A DNA stretch of 64,000 bases from the NCBI GenBank assembly GCA_964344215.1, contig CAYFMP010000008.1:20888-84887 (forward strand), written 5' to 3'. Position 1 is the stretch's first letter; each line of letters opens with the position of its first letter. Under the pieces are notes generated by a model, which had not been told where the DNA came from, made no database searches, and saw only the letters and a list, made by a program, of their open reading frames with translations. Made by a program: the position numbers and the translations under genes. This document shows, in pieces, positions 1 to 9,591 of the stretch. This stretch comes from CAYFMP01 sp964344215. Its GTDB lineage: Bacteria; Pseudomonadota; Alphaproteobacteria; Rhodospirillales; Casp-alpha2.

Positions 1-39
1 GTTTTCGGTCAGAAAGAGGATTCGCACGGACCCGTTCCC

Positions 40-1041
40 TCAATCGGCCGGATCGGCCTTGGTCAGGAAGACCAGCAACAGGCCGACGGCGCCGGCGGCG
101 CCGAGCAGCCCCGGACCGATCTGTCCCCTCGCCGATATGACGGCGAGCGCGATCAGAAACAGATTGGTGACGATGACGAGTCCGACGATCCGGTCGTGCG
201 AAAACCCCCGTGCCGCCGCCATCTGATAGAAGTGCTGGCGGTGCGGACGCCAGACGGCCTCACCCTTGAGCGCCCGGTGGAGCAACGTCCAGGTGGCGTC
301 GACCAGGAAGTAGAGCGGCAGGATCAAAGCGGCGGCCCACTCGCCGTACGCCGCCGCCGTCAGAAGAAGCCAACCGAGAAAGAAGCCCAAGGGAACGCTG
401 CCGACGTCGCCGAGAAAGACCCTGGCCGGATACCAGTTCCACCACAAGAATCCGCCGGCCGCGGCGGCTAGGGTCAGGGCGAGAAGCGGCAGCGGCCCTT
501 CGATGCCGGCGATACCGGCGACGGCGGCCAGGCCGACGCCGATGGATATGGTCTCGACGCCGGCGATGCCGTCGATCCCATCCATGAAGTTGAACAGGTT
601 GACGAACCAGACCCAAGCCAGTCCGGCGGCGACGAGATCGAGAGTGGGGGAAAGAAGGCCGCCGAAATAAGGCCCGGGAGCGGGCACGGTGATGAGGGCG
701 GCAGCGACGGCGGCGGCCTGGGCGAACAACCGCGGCAGGGGGGACAGGCGGCGGAGGTCGTCGATCCATGAAATCCCGGCCAGCAGGAACCCGAGGCCGA
801 CGATGTTGAAGACTGGATCGGGTGGCGAGTCCCCGACGGCGCCGACGACGTACCAGGCGACAAGGACGACGCCGGTGACGGCGATGCCACCGCCGGTCGG
901 CGTCGGCCTCGCATGGCTCGAGCGCTCGTCGGGCTCATCGACGATCCGGCGGCGGACGAGAGCGCCGAGAACGATCCATGTGCCGATAAGCGAGGCGACG
1001 AAGACGGCGGCGACGAGTCCGCCAACGCTAAACCAGTTCAT
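40..1041 (-). CDS. WecA/WbpL-type polyprenyl-phosphate sugar-1-phosphate transferase
   Basis: Integral-membrane enzyme of the MraY/WecA family (333 aa) that moves a sugar-1-phosphate from a UDP-sugar to undecaprenyl phosphate and so starts chain assembly. Family motifs are clear: DEPDERSSHARPTPTGGG at residues 35-52, the metal-binding pair D94-D95, NLFNFMDGIDG around 148-158, FLGDVGS near 210 and HRQHFYQ in the last cytoplasmic loop. Around ten hydrophobic segments are visible. It is closer to WbpL than to MraY in style, so UDP-GlcNAc or a FucNAc-type donor is likely, but the substrate cannot be read. It is the last gene of the long minus-strand run, 52 bases after manC. It is the only initiating transferase in the window. 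Confidence 0.9.
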   Translation of the reverse strand: MNWFSVGGLVAAVFVASLIGTWIVLGALVRRRIVDEPDERSSHARPTPTGGGIAVTGVVLVAWYVVGAVGDSPPDPVFNIVGLGFLLAGISWIDDLRRLSPLPRLFAQAAAVAAALITVPAPGPYFGGLLSPTLDLVAAGLAWVWFVNLFNFMDGIDGIAGVETISIGVGLAAVAGIAGIEGPLPLLALTLAAAAGGFLWWNWYPARVFLGDVGSVPLGFFLGWLLLTAAAYGEWAAALILPLYFLVDATWTLLHRALKGEAVWRPHRQHFYQMAAARGFSHDRIVGLVIVTNLFLIALAVISARGQIGPGLLGAAGAVGLLLVFLTKADPAD

Positions 1042-1093
1042 GGCCGGACTTTATATAGCACGCCACCAAAACCCTAAAGCTCCGAGGCGCTAT

Positions 1094-2533
1094 TTACTCG
1101 CGGCCGTAACTGTCCTCCAGGCGGACGATGTCGTCCTCGCCGATATAGTCGCCCGACTGCACCTCGATCAGCCGCAACCGCGTTTCGCCGGCATTTTCCA
1201 GCCGGTGCCGCGTGCCCTTGGGAATGTACACGGACTGATTTTCGCTTAGGGTCAGGATTTCCTCGCCGTTGGTGATGGTCGCCGTTCCCTCGACGACGAC
1301 CCAGTGCTCGGCCCGGTGGTTGTGATACTGAAGGCTGAGCCGGGCACCGGGCTTGACCACGAGTTGCTTGACCAGGAAACCGGCCCCTTGATCGAGGTTC
1401 TGGTAGTAGCCCCAAGGCCGATAGACACGGGTATGGCTGACGTGCTCGTCGCGACCCTCCTCGTTCAGCCAGTCGACGGCACGGCGGACCTCTTGGGCGC
1501 GATCCTTCGGCACGACCAGAACAGCGTCGTCGGTCGCCACGATGACCAGATCCTCGACGCCGATTGCGGCGACCAGACGGTTGTCGCTGCGAATGTATGA
1601 GTTCCGGGTGTCGGCCGTGAAGACATCACCGAGCGCCACGTTGCCGTTCGAATCCTCGTTGCCGATGCCCCACAGCGCCGACCAGGCGCCGACATCGCTC
1701 CATCCCATATTGGTGCGGACGACGACGGCGTCGGACGTTTTCTCCATGACGGCGTAATCGACGGAAACGGATTCGGCCGCCTCGAACGACGCCTTGTCGA
1801 GCCTCAGAAACCCGAGGTCGCGGGTTGCCGATCCGACGGCCCTCCTACACGTTTCTACCAACCGGGGGCAGTGATGCGCCATCTCCTCGATTAGGCGGTC
1901 GGCCCGGAACACGAACATGCCGCTGTTCCAAAGGTGGTTGCCGGAAGCCAGATACTCGGCGGCGGTTGCCGCATCCGGTTTCTCGACGAAGGCTTCGACC
2001 AGGTGGCAGCCGACCTGGCTATCGAGTCCGGTGCCGGCGCGGATATATCCGTATCCGGTCTCCGGCGCCGCCGGTTCGATACCGAAAGTGACGAGATGGC
2101 CATCGACGGCGGCCCCGGCTGCCGTGGCAACGGCGGCATGGAAGCCAACCGTGTCGTCGATCACATGATCGGACGGCACCACCAGCATGATCGCGCCCGG
2201 GTCGCCATCGGCCAGAACCATGGCGGCGGCGGTGATGGCCGGCGCCGTATTGCGGGGTGCCGGTTCGAGGACGATGTCGCGCGGCTCGACGCCGGCCTCC
2301 CTGAATGCCTCGGCGACCAGGAACCGGTGGTCTTCGTTGCAGACGACGAGAGCCGGGGCATAGGCGTCGCCGTCAACCCTGCGCAGTGTCGCCCCGAACA
2401 GAGTCTCGCCCGAATGAAGGCAGAGAAACTGCTTCGGCCGAAGCCGTCGCGACAATGGCCATAAGCGGGTGCCGGCGCCTCCCGAAAGGATGACCGGGAC
2501 GACTTTGCCGCTCGAGAAAGCGGAGGCACTCAT
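1094..2533 (-). CDS. manC: Mannose-1-phosphate guanylyltransferase/mannose-6-phosphate isomerase
   Basis: Bifunctional type II PMI/GMP (479 aa, the usual length). It isomerises fructose-6-P to mannose-6-P and makes GDP-mannose from mannose-1-P and GTP. The pyrophosphorylase signature GGAGTRLWPLSRRLRPKQF lies at about residues 18-36. The C-terminal cupin isomerase domain holds LQYHNHRAEHWVVVEG, with its metal-binding histidines. The ATG at 2533 is preferred over an upstream start in the same frame because it overlaps the preceding stop in an ATGA (2530-2533) and gives the family N-terminus. It feeds gmd and fcl, which lie 7-9 kb upstream in the same run. A phosphomannomutase is not seen in the window. 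Confidence 0.95.
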   Translation of the reverse strand: MSASAFSSGKVVPVILSGGAGTRLWPLSRRLRPKQFLCLHSGETLFGATLRRVDGDAYAPALVVCNEDHRFLVAEAFREAGVEPRDIVLEPAPRNTAPAITAAAMVLADGDPGAIMLVVPSDHVIDDTVGFHAAVATAAGAAVDGHLVTFGIEPAAPETGYGYIRAGTGLDSQVGCHLVEAFVEKPDAATAAEYLASGNHLWNSGMFVFRADRLIEEMAHHCPRLVETCRRAVGSATRDLGFLRLDKASFEAAESVSVDYAVMEKTSDAVVVRTNMGWSDVGAWSALWGIGNEDSNGNVALGDVFTADTRNSYIRSDNRLVAAIGVEDLVIVATDDAVLVVPKDRAQEVRRAVDWLNEEGRDEHVSHTRVYRPWGYYQNLDQGAGFLVKQLVVKPGARLSLQYHNHRAEHWVVVEGTATITNGEEILTLSENQSVYIPKGTRHRLENAGETRLRLIEVQSGDYIGEDDIVRLEDSYGRE

Positions 2534-3546
2534 GCGGGGGATGCCGATCGTTGCGATGATGGCGGTTTGGGCCGTGTGCCGGCCGATGCAAGCAGGTCGT
2601 CGCCGGCGGCGAGGATACCGGTGACCGCAACGCCGAGGCGGAGGCTGCTCAAATCCGTCGACCCGGCGCGGGCGGCTTCGGCGAAGCAACGGACGGCGGT
2701 CGTCAGAGGCGGCTCCGGGTCGATGGGAACGGCAGTCCCGCCGACCGGCTCCGAATCGAAGTCCCGGACACCGTCGAACCGCACCAGTTTCTTGGTCTTG
2801 GTGTCGTCATAGACGAGACGGCCATCGGTCAGCTGGACAGCGAACCGCCGGCGTTTTTCGCGGCGCATGTTGTTGAGGCCGATTTCAGCGATGAGGCCGC
2901 CGCCGAAATCGAGGGCCAGCGATATGTCTTCGCCGCCTTCGGGGCCGTCGCCGATCGGCGTCTTCCGCTTGGCGGCGACGAAACCGGGTCGCCGCCCCAG
3001 CAAGTCCATACACATGGCGACGTCGTGCGGCCCCCAATCCCAGAGCACCGGCGTATCGGAGCGGAACGGCCCCCAGCGGCCGGCCTCGCTGCGGATGGCG
3101 ACGACGCGGCCCATCGACGCCGCCTCCCGCTTGAGGGCGCGGAAGGCGGCGCTGAAGAGATGGACGTGGTCGACCATGACCAGGACGCCCAGGCGTTCCG
3201 CCTTTTTCAGCAACTCCTCGGCCTCCCTCGGATCGGTGGTCAACGGCTTTTCGACCAGCACCGGCAGGCCGGCGCCGACGGCGGCCGACGCCATCTCGGC
3301 GTGAAGGCGTGGCGGCGTGGCGACGACGACGCCGTCCACGTCGTCGGCTTCGGCGACGGTCCGCCAGTCCGTATCGACCCGACAGCCGGGCGGGGCGAGA
3401 GCGTGGCGGGCCGGGGTCCGGGTCGCCAGCCGGACCAATTCCAGACCGTCGGCGGCGGCGATGGTGTCGATATAGTTGCGGCCCCAGGCGCCGGCCCCGA
3501 TCAGGCCGAGTCGGAAAGGCGTTTCGGAAGGGGCGGCGGGAGTCAA
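2530..3546 (-). CDS. Gfo/Idh/MocA-family NAD(P)-dependent oxidoreductase
   Basis: Predicted nucleotide-sugar or sugar oxidoreductase (338 aa). The N-terminal Rossmann fold shows GLIGAGAWG (residues 14-22), and the family EKP motif is at E99-K100-P101, where the lysine binds cofactor and substrate. In polysaccharide loci such enzymes usually oxidise or reduce C3 of UDP-activated sugars (WlbA type), but the substrate here is unknown. The start codon is TTG at 3546, six bases after the previous stop, with GAGG about 12 bases upstream. No better in-frame start is near, so the start is only moderately sure. The end overlaps manC by four bases. Confidence 0.85.
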   Translation of the reverse strand: MTPAAPSETPFRLGLIGAGAWGRNYIDTIAAADGLELVRLATRTPARHALAPPGCRVDTDWRTVAEADDVDGVVVATPPRLHAEMASAAVGAGLPVLVEKPLTTDPREAEELLKKAERLGVLVMVDHVHLFSAAFRALKREAASMGRVVAIRSEAGRWGPFRSDTPVLWDWGPHDVAMCMDLLGRRPGFVAAKRKTPIGDGPEGGEDISLALDFGGGLIAEIGLNNMRREKRRRFAVQLTDGRLVYDDTKTKKLVRFDGVRDFDSEPVGGTAVPIDPEPPLTTAVRCFAEAARAGSTDLSSLRLGVAVTGILAAGDDLLASAGTRPKPPSSQRSASPA

Positions 3547-3552
3547 ACCGAC

Positions 3553-4626
3553 TTAAGCCTCACCGGTGTAGACGCCGTCGGACCAGGCCAGGAACCGCCT
3601 CAAGCCTTCGTCGAGGTCGACCACGGGCTCGAACTCCAACTGCAGGCGCGCCTTGCGGATGTCCGGGGCGCGCCGCAGCGGCTCGTCGGCCGGGTAACTG
3701 TCCGGGTATTCGACGATGTTGTAGGTCACGCTCCGCTCGGAGACGGCTTCGATCCTCTTGACCAGGTCGACCATGGAAATCTCCGGCGTCGGATTGCCGA
3801 TGTTGTAGGCTTCGCCGGCGACACCGCCGAGAATGACGAGCAGGAAGCCGACCATGGCGTCGGTCACGTAACAGAACGTCCGGGTCTGCTCGCCGGTACC
3901 GTAGACGTTCAAGGGCTGGCTCGCCTTGATTCGGCTGGCGAAGTTGGGCAGCACTCTATAATCGGTCTCCTGCATGCCGGGGCCGTAGACGTTGAACGGG
4001 CGGATGGTGTTGGTGTGGGTGCCGTCCTTGGTGTGGAAGATATAACACAGCGTCTCGCCGACCCGCTTGCTCTCGTCGTAGCACGCTCTCGGTCCCTGGC
4101 ACGACACGTTGCCGCGGTAGCTCTCGGCCATCGGCACGTGCTTGGGGTCCGGATCGCCGTAGATTTCGCTCGACGAGAAAAACGCGAACCGGGCGTCGTT
4201 GCGTTCGGCGAGCTCGAGCATATGGCGGGTGCCCGAAATCGCCACCTCCAGGGTCTCCAAGGGATAGGCCCGATAGTAATACGGACTGGCGATGCCGGCC
4301 GCGTGGATCACGTAATCCAGGGGGCCGTCCCAATCCAAAGGCTGAATGGCGTCGTGGTTGATGAACTCGACATGGTCATGGTTCGGGACTTCGGCGCCCT
4401 CCTTGCCGGCGGTGATCATGTTGTCGAGCGCCACCAGCCTGACCGGTCGGTCGAGGGGCTTTTCATTGAGGCGGGCGAAAACCTCCATGAAGTAACGCCC
4501 CAGAAACCCCCGGCCGCCGGTCAGGAGAACGGTCTTGCCGGCAAACGCCTGGGCCCTGGCGCCGAGGCGGGTGACGATTTCATCGATATCGGTATCCAAC
4601 AGAAAGGTGGTCATCGTCGTCGTCAT
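3553..4626 (-). CDS. NAD-dependent epimerase/dehydratase (UDP-glucuronate decarboxylase-like SDR)
   Basis: Extended short-chain dehydrogenase (357 aa). The NAD-binding GGRGFLG is at residues 37-43, the serine region reads FFSSSEIYGDP, and the catalytic YxxxK is CYDESKR. The N-terminus and the GPRACYDESKR stretch recall UDP-xylose synthase and dTDP-glucose-type enzymes, so decarboxylation of UDP-GlcA or a 4-keto-sugar reaction are the leading options. The specificity is inferred. The ATG at 4626 is chosen over an upstream TTG because it overlaps the galE stop in an ATGA, giving tight translational coupling. Confidence 0.85.
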   Translation of the reverse strand: MTTTMTTFLLDTDIDEIVTRLGARAQAFAGKTVLLTGGRGFLGRYFMEVFARLNEKPLDRPVRLVALDNMITAGKEGAEVPNHDHVEFINHDAIQPLDWDGPLDYVIHAAGIASPYYYRAYPLETLEVAISGTRHMLELAERNDARFAFFSSSEIYGDPDPKHVPMAESYRGNVSCQGPRACYDESKRVGETLCYIFHTKDGTHTNTIRPFNVYGPGMQETDYRVLPNFASRIKASQPLNVYGTGEQTRTFCYVTDAMVGFLLVILGGVAGEAYNIGNPTPEISMVDLVKRIEAVSERSVTYNIVEYPDSYPADEPLRRAPDIRKARLQLEFEPVVDLDEGLRRFLAWSDGVYTGEA

Positions 4627-5624
4627 TCTCCTACAGCGGCGTCGCTTCCGTCGATCTGAGACTCCGCCCAATCAAAGGCCGTTTTCACGATAGTGTCCAG
4701 GTCGGAGCAGTGCGGCGACCATCCCAACACTTCGCGGACCTTGCCGTTCGAAGCGACCAGGACGGAAACGTCGCCCTGGCGTCGATCGCCGTAACGGACC
4801 GGCACCGTCAAGCCGGTTGTTCTCTCGGCCGCTTCGATGACCTCCTTGACCGAGCTTCCGGCTCCGGTTCCGATGTTGTAGCAATCGGTATCGGCTCCGC
4901 CCACCAGCGCCTCGAAGGCGGTCTGGTGGCATTCGGCGATGTCTTGGACGTGAACGTAGTCCCTGATCGCCGTGCCGTCGGGCGTGTCGTAGTCGGTTCC
5001 ATGAACGACGAGCTCGTCGAGCTGGCCTAGGGCGGCTTCCAGAACCCGAGGAATGAGATGGGTTTCCGGGTCGTGGGCTTCGCCGATGTCGCCGTCCGGG
5101 TCGGCGCCGGCGGCATTGAAATAGCGCAAAATGACGGCACGAATGCCGTGAGCGCCGGCCTCGCGGATGTGTTGTTCGGCCTCGAGCTTGGAGGCGCCGT
5201 AGGGATTGACCGGCGAGAGCGGATGTTCTTCGTCGAGAACCGGCCGCTGCGGATTTCCGTAGACGGCGCAGGAGCTGGAATAGACCAGGGTTTCGACGGC
5301 TTCCTCACCCATGACGTCGAGCAGGTTGCGGCATCCCTCGACGTTGACGCGGCGGTACTCGGCCGGTTTCGCCATCGACTCGCCGACCAGGATCTTGCCG
5401 CCAAAATGCATCACCGCCCGCGGGCGATGCGCCCTGAACACCTGCTTGAGACGCTCGCGGTCGAGAATATCGCCGATCTCGAGCGGTCCCCACTTGACGG
5501 CCCAGTCGTGGCCGGCGCTGAGGTCGTCGAAGACGACCGGCAGGTAGCCGTTCGCCGCCAGCGTCTTGCAGGCGTGGCTGCCGATATAGCCGGCCCCGCC
5601 GACAACCAGGATCGAGTTACTCAA
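4623..5624 (-). CDS. galE: UDP-glucose 4-epimerase
   Basis: Interconverts UDP-Glc and UDP-Gal (or the N-acetyl forms). At 333 aa it has the normal GalE length. GGAGYIG is at residues 9-15, followed by VYSSSCAVYGNP and YGASK (YxxxK), and the typical GalE run DYVHVQDIAECH is present. The start is TTG at 5624, overlapping the end of the upstream glycosyltransferase gene by eight bases. It reads naturally from MSNSILVVGG and no in-frame ATG lies nearer. It supplies a galactose-type donor for the polymer. Confidence 0.92.
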   Translation of the reverse strand: MSNSILVVGGAGYIGSHACKTLAANGYLPVVFDDLSAGHDWAVKWGPLEIGDILDRERLKQVFRAHRPRAVMHFGGKILVGESMAKPAEYRRVNVEGCRNLLDVMGEEAVETLVYSSSCAVYGNPQRPVLDEEHPLSPVNPYGASKLEAEQHIREAGAHGIRAVILRYFNAAGADPDGDIGEAHDPETHLIPRVLEAALGQLDELVVHGTDYDTPDGTAIRDYVHVQDIAECHQTAFEALVGGADTDCYNIGTGAGSSVKEVIEAAERTTGLTVPVRYGDRRQGDVSVLVASNGKVREVLGWSPHCSDLDTIVKTAFDWAESQIDGSDAAVGE

Positions 5625-6930
5625 CGGGCGTATTTCCGGAAGCCAGCAGACTCATGTAGCGGGACTCGACGGCCTCGATCCGATAGGGGGCGAGCAGGCC
5701 TTCGATAACGGTTTCCGGCACCGCCGGCGACGAGCCGACGAAGTCGACCAGGGCTTCGGCGTTGTCGGCCAGGAGGGCCTCGTCCTCGATTAGGATCAGG
5801 GCGGCCGGATGGCCGTTCAGGAAGGCGACCGAGCTGTCATCTTCGGAAGCGACCATGTTGAGGATGGGCCGACCGGCGCCCAGGTAGTCGACGATCTTGC
5901 TGGGCAGCTGATAGGTGGTCTTGTTGCCGATGTTGACCAGGATATCGGCGTCGCCGGTCTCCCGAAGCGCCGTCTCGCGGTCGACCGGGCCGTGAACGAA
6001 AAGACTCCTTCCCAGCAGCCGATCATAGGGTGCAAAGCATTCGGCGCAGTCGTTGACCCGGCCGTAGAAGTGGGCCTGTGTCTGCGGCTGCGCCTCGATC
6101 AGCGCCGCCAGCAGCTTCAACAGGTAGCCGGGGTTGCGGATGTCCTTGTAGAGGCTGCCGGCGAAGACCAGCTTGGGCCCGTCCGATCCGGGTCTCGCCG
6201 GTCGGCCGGGGCGGCTCTTGCCGCTGAGCAGCGGCGGGATGACCTCGATCTTGTCGGCGGTTTCCGGAAACGCCTCCTCATAGGCCCGCTTGCACGACTC
6301 GACGGTGACCGAGACGCTGTCGGCCAGCCCAAGCACGCTGCGTTCGGAGCGGTAGTTGCGGCCGCGGTGAATCGCCGCGTTGTTCCACGGCGGCTCGTTG
6401 AAGGAGAACGGATCGCCGATATCGACCATCCAATGCAGGCCCGGGCTGTACTTCTTGACGGCGGCGCCGACCAGATGGCCGGTGTAGGGGGTCGATGTGC
6501 TGATGACGGCGTCGTAAGTCCCGCCCCCCGTCAACTCGAGCGCCTTGGCGCGGGCCGGGAAGAACCACAAACACGCGCTGTCCGGCCAATACAGCTTCTT
6601 CCAGGTGAGGTCGTGGAGCGCCTTCAAGAGCGCCGCCCAGCCGCTGAACGAAGCGCCACCGAGCGCCTCGTTGCTTTGCGTTCCCTGCCCCGGCCCTCGG
6701 GCCTTGCGGCGGCGCTCGATCGATAGTCGCAGATTTTCGGTCAAGGCGCCGCCGACCCGGTGCACACGGACACCGCCGACAACCTCGAAATCGGGGGCGC
6801 CCAGCTTGCGGCCGCTGACGACGTCGACGTCGTGGCCCAGTTCCGCCCAATGCCCGGCAATGGCCGACCACCGGTACGCCCGCGGCCCCGGGTCGGGGGG
6901 GTAGCAGTAACAGATGATGAGGATTTTCAT
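5617..6930 (-). CDS. Glycosyltransferase, GT4/GT-B fold
   Basis: Cytoplasmic GT-B glycosyltransferase (437 aa). The N-terminus MKILIICYCYPPDPGPRA with the following HWAELGHDVDVVSG is typical of GT4 acceptor domains. The C-terminal donor domain shows KLVFAGSLYKDIRNPGYLL and a late region with SKIVDYLGAGRPIL, close to the E-x7-E donor site of GT4 enzymes. Donor and acceptor sugars cannot be told. It starts inside an ATGA overlap with the methyltransferase gene upstream and ends eight bases inside galE. Confidence 0.85.
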   Translation of the reverse strand: MKILIICYCYPPDPGPRAYRWSAIAGHWAELGHDVDVVSGRKLGAPDFEVVGGVRVHRVGGALTENLRLSIERRRKARGPGQGTQSNEALGGASFSGWAALLKALHDLTWKKLYWPDSACLWFFPARAKALELTGGGTYDAVISTSTPYTGHLVGAAVKKYSPGLHWMVDIGDPFSFNEPPWNNAAIHRGRNYRSERSVLGLADSVSVTVESCKRAYEEAFPETADKIEVIPPLLSGKSRPGRPARPGSDGPKLVFAGSLYKDIRNPGYLLKLLAALIEAQPQTQAHFYGRVNDCAECFAPYDRLLGRSLFVHGPVDRETALRETGDADILVNIGNKTTYQLPSKIVDYLGAGRPILNMVASEDDSSVAFLNGHPAALILIEDEALLADNAEALVDFVGSSPAVPETVIEGLLAPYRIEAVESRYMSLLASGNTPVE

Positions 6931-7622
6931 GATGGACGGGAGGTGTCGTCGGCCCGCGTCCCGACGATCATCGCCAGCGGATGGTCACAACGCCCCAACG
7001 GCTCGGTCTTGAAACCGGCCGCCTCGACCAGTTCCCGCCAAGCGTCCGCCGAGAAGCGGTTTCGCGAAAGGCGCAGATAGCGGAATTCGTCGGCCCATCG
7101 GGTGTGTCGAACCAGCCACCGGAACGGTGTCCAACGAGCCAGCAGGAGCTTCCGTTGTTCCTTCGCTCGCTCCGGGTGCCTAGGGTCGGGAACGGTGGTG
7201 AATAGGTGGCCGCCCGGCTTGGTGATACGGGCGAACTCCGTAAGGACATGCTCCGGAACGTCCGCGTATTCGAGAACGCTGGACGCGACGACGGCATCGA
7301 ACGCTCCCGCGCCGAACGGAAGAGCATCGCCATCCGAAAGCTCGACCCGGCGCCACTCGATCGACGGGAATTCGCGCGCCCGCCGCAGCATCTCCTCGGA
7401 GGCGTCGCAACCGACCACCTGCCAGCCCTGCTCGTTAAGGGCGTTGGCGATCTCGCCCGTTCCACAACCGAAATCCAGGACCTGCCCGCCTTTCGGCACC
7501 CGTGGGGCAAGGGACCGGGTGAACCGCTCGACGCGGTCCCGCATAATGCCGTCTTCGCGATAGTGTTCCCGCCAACGGCCGGCCCAGGAATCGAACGCGG
7601 CCGTCGTCTCGCTCCGGTGCAT
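6927..7622 (-). CDS. Class I SAM-dependent methyltransferase
   Basis: Small soluble methyltransferase (231 aa). The SAM motif I, LDFGCGTGEIA, is at about residues 49-59, followed by the acidic CDASEEML and the post-motif SSVLEYADVPEHVL. These fit the Methyltransf_11 group. The likely target is a hydroxyl of a sugar or lipid-linked sugar, but that is inference. The ATG at 7622 shares one base with the stop of the preceding asnB gene (TGATG). A longer frame reaching upstream into asnB is rejected because it lies inside that gene. Confidence 0.85.
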   Translation of the reverse strand: MHRSETTAAFDSWAGRWREHYREDGIMRDRVERFTRSLAPRVPKGGQVLDFGCGTGEIANALNEQGWQVVGCDASEEMLRRAREFPSIEWRRVELSDGDALPFGAGAFDAVVASSVLEYADVPEHVLTEFARITKPGGHLFTTVPDPRHPERAKEQRKLLLARWTPFRWLVRHTRWADEFRYLRLSRNRFSADAWRELVEAAGFKTEPLGRCDHPLAMIVGTRADDTSRPS

Positions 7623-9550
7623 CAGGCGGCTGCCTTCCGTTCGGAATCGGGGCGGATATAGGTGTCCCACCACATGGCCAGATTGAGCAGGTACCAAATT
7701 TTCTTGGCGTTGCCGCCGGCCAGCACGCGTTCGACCGCGTTCGGATCGAGAAGATCAGTCTCGCGGCAGAACGCCGTCAACAGCTCGCGGGAGGTTTCGT
7801 CGAGCCGCCCCGAAAGCCAATCTTCGATAGGAACCGCGAAGCCCTGTTTGCGGCGTTCGATGATGGAGTCCGGGACAAGACCGTGAACGGCATGCTTCAG
7901 GGTGTGCTTGAGTTCTCCTCCCCGGGTCTTGACAGATTGCGGGATGGAGAGGGCCAGCTCGACGACACGGTGATCGAGAAACGGCACCCGCGCCTCGACG
8001 CTGTTGCCCATGGTCATCTTGTCGACCCGCATCAACAGCAGTTCCGGCAGCCGCAGGTTGAGATCCAGGTAGGTCATCCAGGACAGCGGCGAGCGCTCGG
8101 TCGCCTTGTCCTCGAAGCGCTGACGGATCGGCCGCAACGCCTCCCAGGAGCTGAAGTCCCCGAAGCGGTCGCGCAGTCGCGGTGAGAGCAGGGCCACTTT
8201 TTCGGATTTGGTGAAGGCCTCGGCACCGCCCCAGAAAATCGGCTGCCCGGCAACGGCCCGCCGCAGCAGTTCCGTGACCGTCCAATCTCGGCCGCCGACC
8301 AGGGACAGCGCCGCCAGAGCGACCCGCTTCAACACGCCGGTGCCCGCAAGGTCGCTCAACTGCTGAAGGCGCAGGTACGCCTTCCAGCGGCGGTATCCCC
8401 AGAACAGCTCGTCCGCCCCTTCGCCGACCTGACAGACGATGATGCCGTTGTCGCGAGCAAGCTTGGAGACGAAGTGAACCGGTACGCAGACCGGGTCGGC
8501 GATGGGCTCGTCCTGCAGTGACACCATACGCGGCAGGAAGTCGAGCAGGCCCTGGCGGGATACCTCGAAAACGTGGTGCTTGGCGCCGGTTTGATCGGCA
8601 ATCGTTCGGGCGAACGGCATCTCGTCGGCGACGCTGGACTGGTCGTCGGGATAGGTAATGGTGAAGGCCTGGACGGAGCCCTCGGCCTCGCCCTCCGAGA
8701 ACAGCGCCAGGTTGGTGCTGGAATCGATACCGCCGGAGAGAAAAACGCCGACCGGCACGTCGGCTTCCTTGCGGTAGGTGACGGCTTCGCGAATTTCGTT
8801 GAGCAGACGTTCGCCGACGGCGGTGTCGCTGGTATCGGCGAGCGCGGCCGTCGAGTCGAGCGGATCCCACCAGCGGGTCTCCGAAATTTCGCCCGCGGCC
8901 GAGACCATGAGATACGTTCCCGCGGCCAGCTTGTTGATCCCCTCGAACAAGGTCCGCGGGGCCGGCGAAGCCAGGAACGAGAGGTAGTGATAGAGCGCCT
9001 CTTCATCGATGGCGCAGGGGCGTTCGGGGCCGGCCAGGATGGCCTTGATCTCCGATGCGAAGACGATGCCGCGATCGTCCATGGCGTAGTAGAGCGGCTT
9101 GACGCCGATTCGGTCGCGGACCAACCAGAGCGCCTGTTTGCGCCCGTCCCATAAGGCGAAGGCGAACATGCCGCGGAAGCGATCGAGGCAATCGGCACCC
9201 CAAGCCCGGTAGGCCTTGAGAATCACCTCGGTGTCGGAGTGGTCGGTCGTCCAGTCGGCGTATCCGAGTCCGACCAGCTCATCGCGCAGTTCGCGATGAT
9301 TGTAGATCTCGCCGTTGTAGGCGATCCAAAGATCGCCCTCGGCGTCGTGCATCGGCTGGGCGGCGGCCTCCGAAAGATCGATGATCGAAAGACGCCGATG
9401 AGCGAGGCCGATGCGACCGTCGTCGGCCAACCACAGACCGGCGCCGTCGGGACCGCGGTGCGCCATCGTCTCGCGCATGCGCTCCAGCACCGGTGCCGCT
9501 ACCGGATGGCGGGCGGGATCGAAACTAAGGATTCCGGTGAGGCCGCACAT
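7622..9550 (-). CDS. asnB: Asparagine-synthetase-type glutamine amidotransferase (copy 1 of 3)
   Basis: AsnB family protein (642 aa). Its N-terminal Ntn glutaminase starts with the nucleophile Cys2 (MCGLTGILSF), followed by HRGPDG at 31-36 and YNGEIYNHRE. The synthetase domain has the PP-loop SGGIDSS at 272-278. Both half-sites look complete. In surface-glycan loci relatives such as WbpS are thought to amidate uronic acids, so it may form a uronamide rather than free asparagine. A housekeeping role cannot be excluded. It lies between the GDP-fucose genes and a methyltransferase gene. Confidence 0.9.
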   Translation of the reverse strand: MCGLTGILSFDPARHPVAAPVLERMRETMAHRGPDGAGLWLADDGRIGLAHRRLSIIDLSEAAAQPMHDAEGDLWIAYNGEIYNHRELRDELVGLGYADWTTDHSDTEVILKAYRAWGADCLDRFRGMFAFALWDGRKQALWLVRDRIGVKPLYYAMDDRGIVFASEIKAILAGPERPCAIDEEALYHYLSFLASPAPRTLFEGINKLAAGTYLMVSAAGEISETRWWDPLDSTAALADTSDTAVGERLLNEIREAVTYRKEADVPVGVFLSGGIDSSTNLALFSEGEAEGSVQAFTITYPDDQSSVADEMPFARTIADQTGAKHHVFEVSRQGLLDFLPRMVSLQDEPIADPVCVPVHFVSKLARDNGIIVCQVGEGADELFWGYRRWKAYLRLQQLSDLAGTGVLKRVALAALSLVGGRDWTVTELLRRAVAGQPIFWGGAEAFTKSEKVALLSPRLRDRFGDFSSWEALRPIRQRFEDKATERSPLSWMTYLDLNLRLPELLLMRVDKMTMGNSVEARVPFLDHRVVELALSIPQSVKTRGGELKHTLKHAVHGLVPDSIIERRKQGFAVPIEDWLSGRLDETSRELLTAFCRETDLLDPNAVERVLAGGNAKKIWYLLNLAMWWDTYIRPDSERKAAA

Positions 9551-9591
9551 GGATTACCAGCGGGACGCTCCTATTGCGACGTTTGTCGCAC

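Noticed and set aside
3025..4659. Long plus-strand open frame (about 540 codons) opposite the oxidoreductase and SDR genes
   Set aside because: High GC leaves antisense frames open. The translation has no family motif and both minus-strand genes are clearly real.
5809..6726. Plus-strand open frame of about 300 codons
   Set aside because: It lies wholly over the GT4 gene and reads as the complement of its codons.
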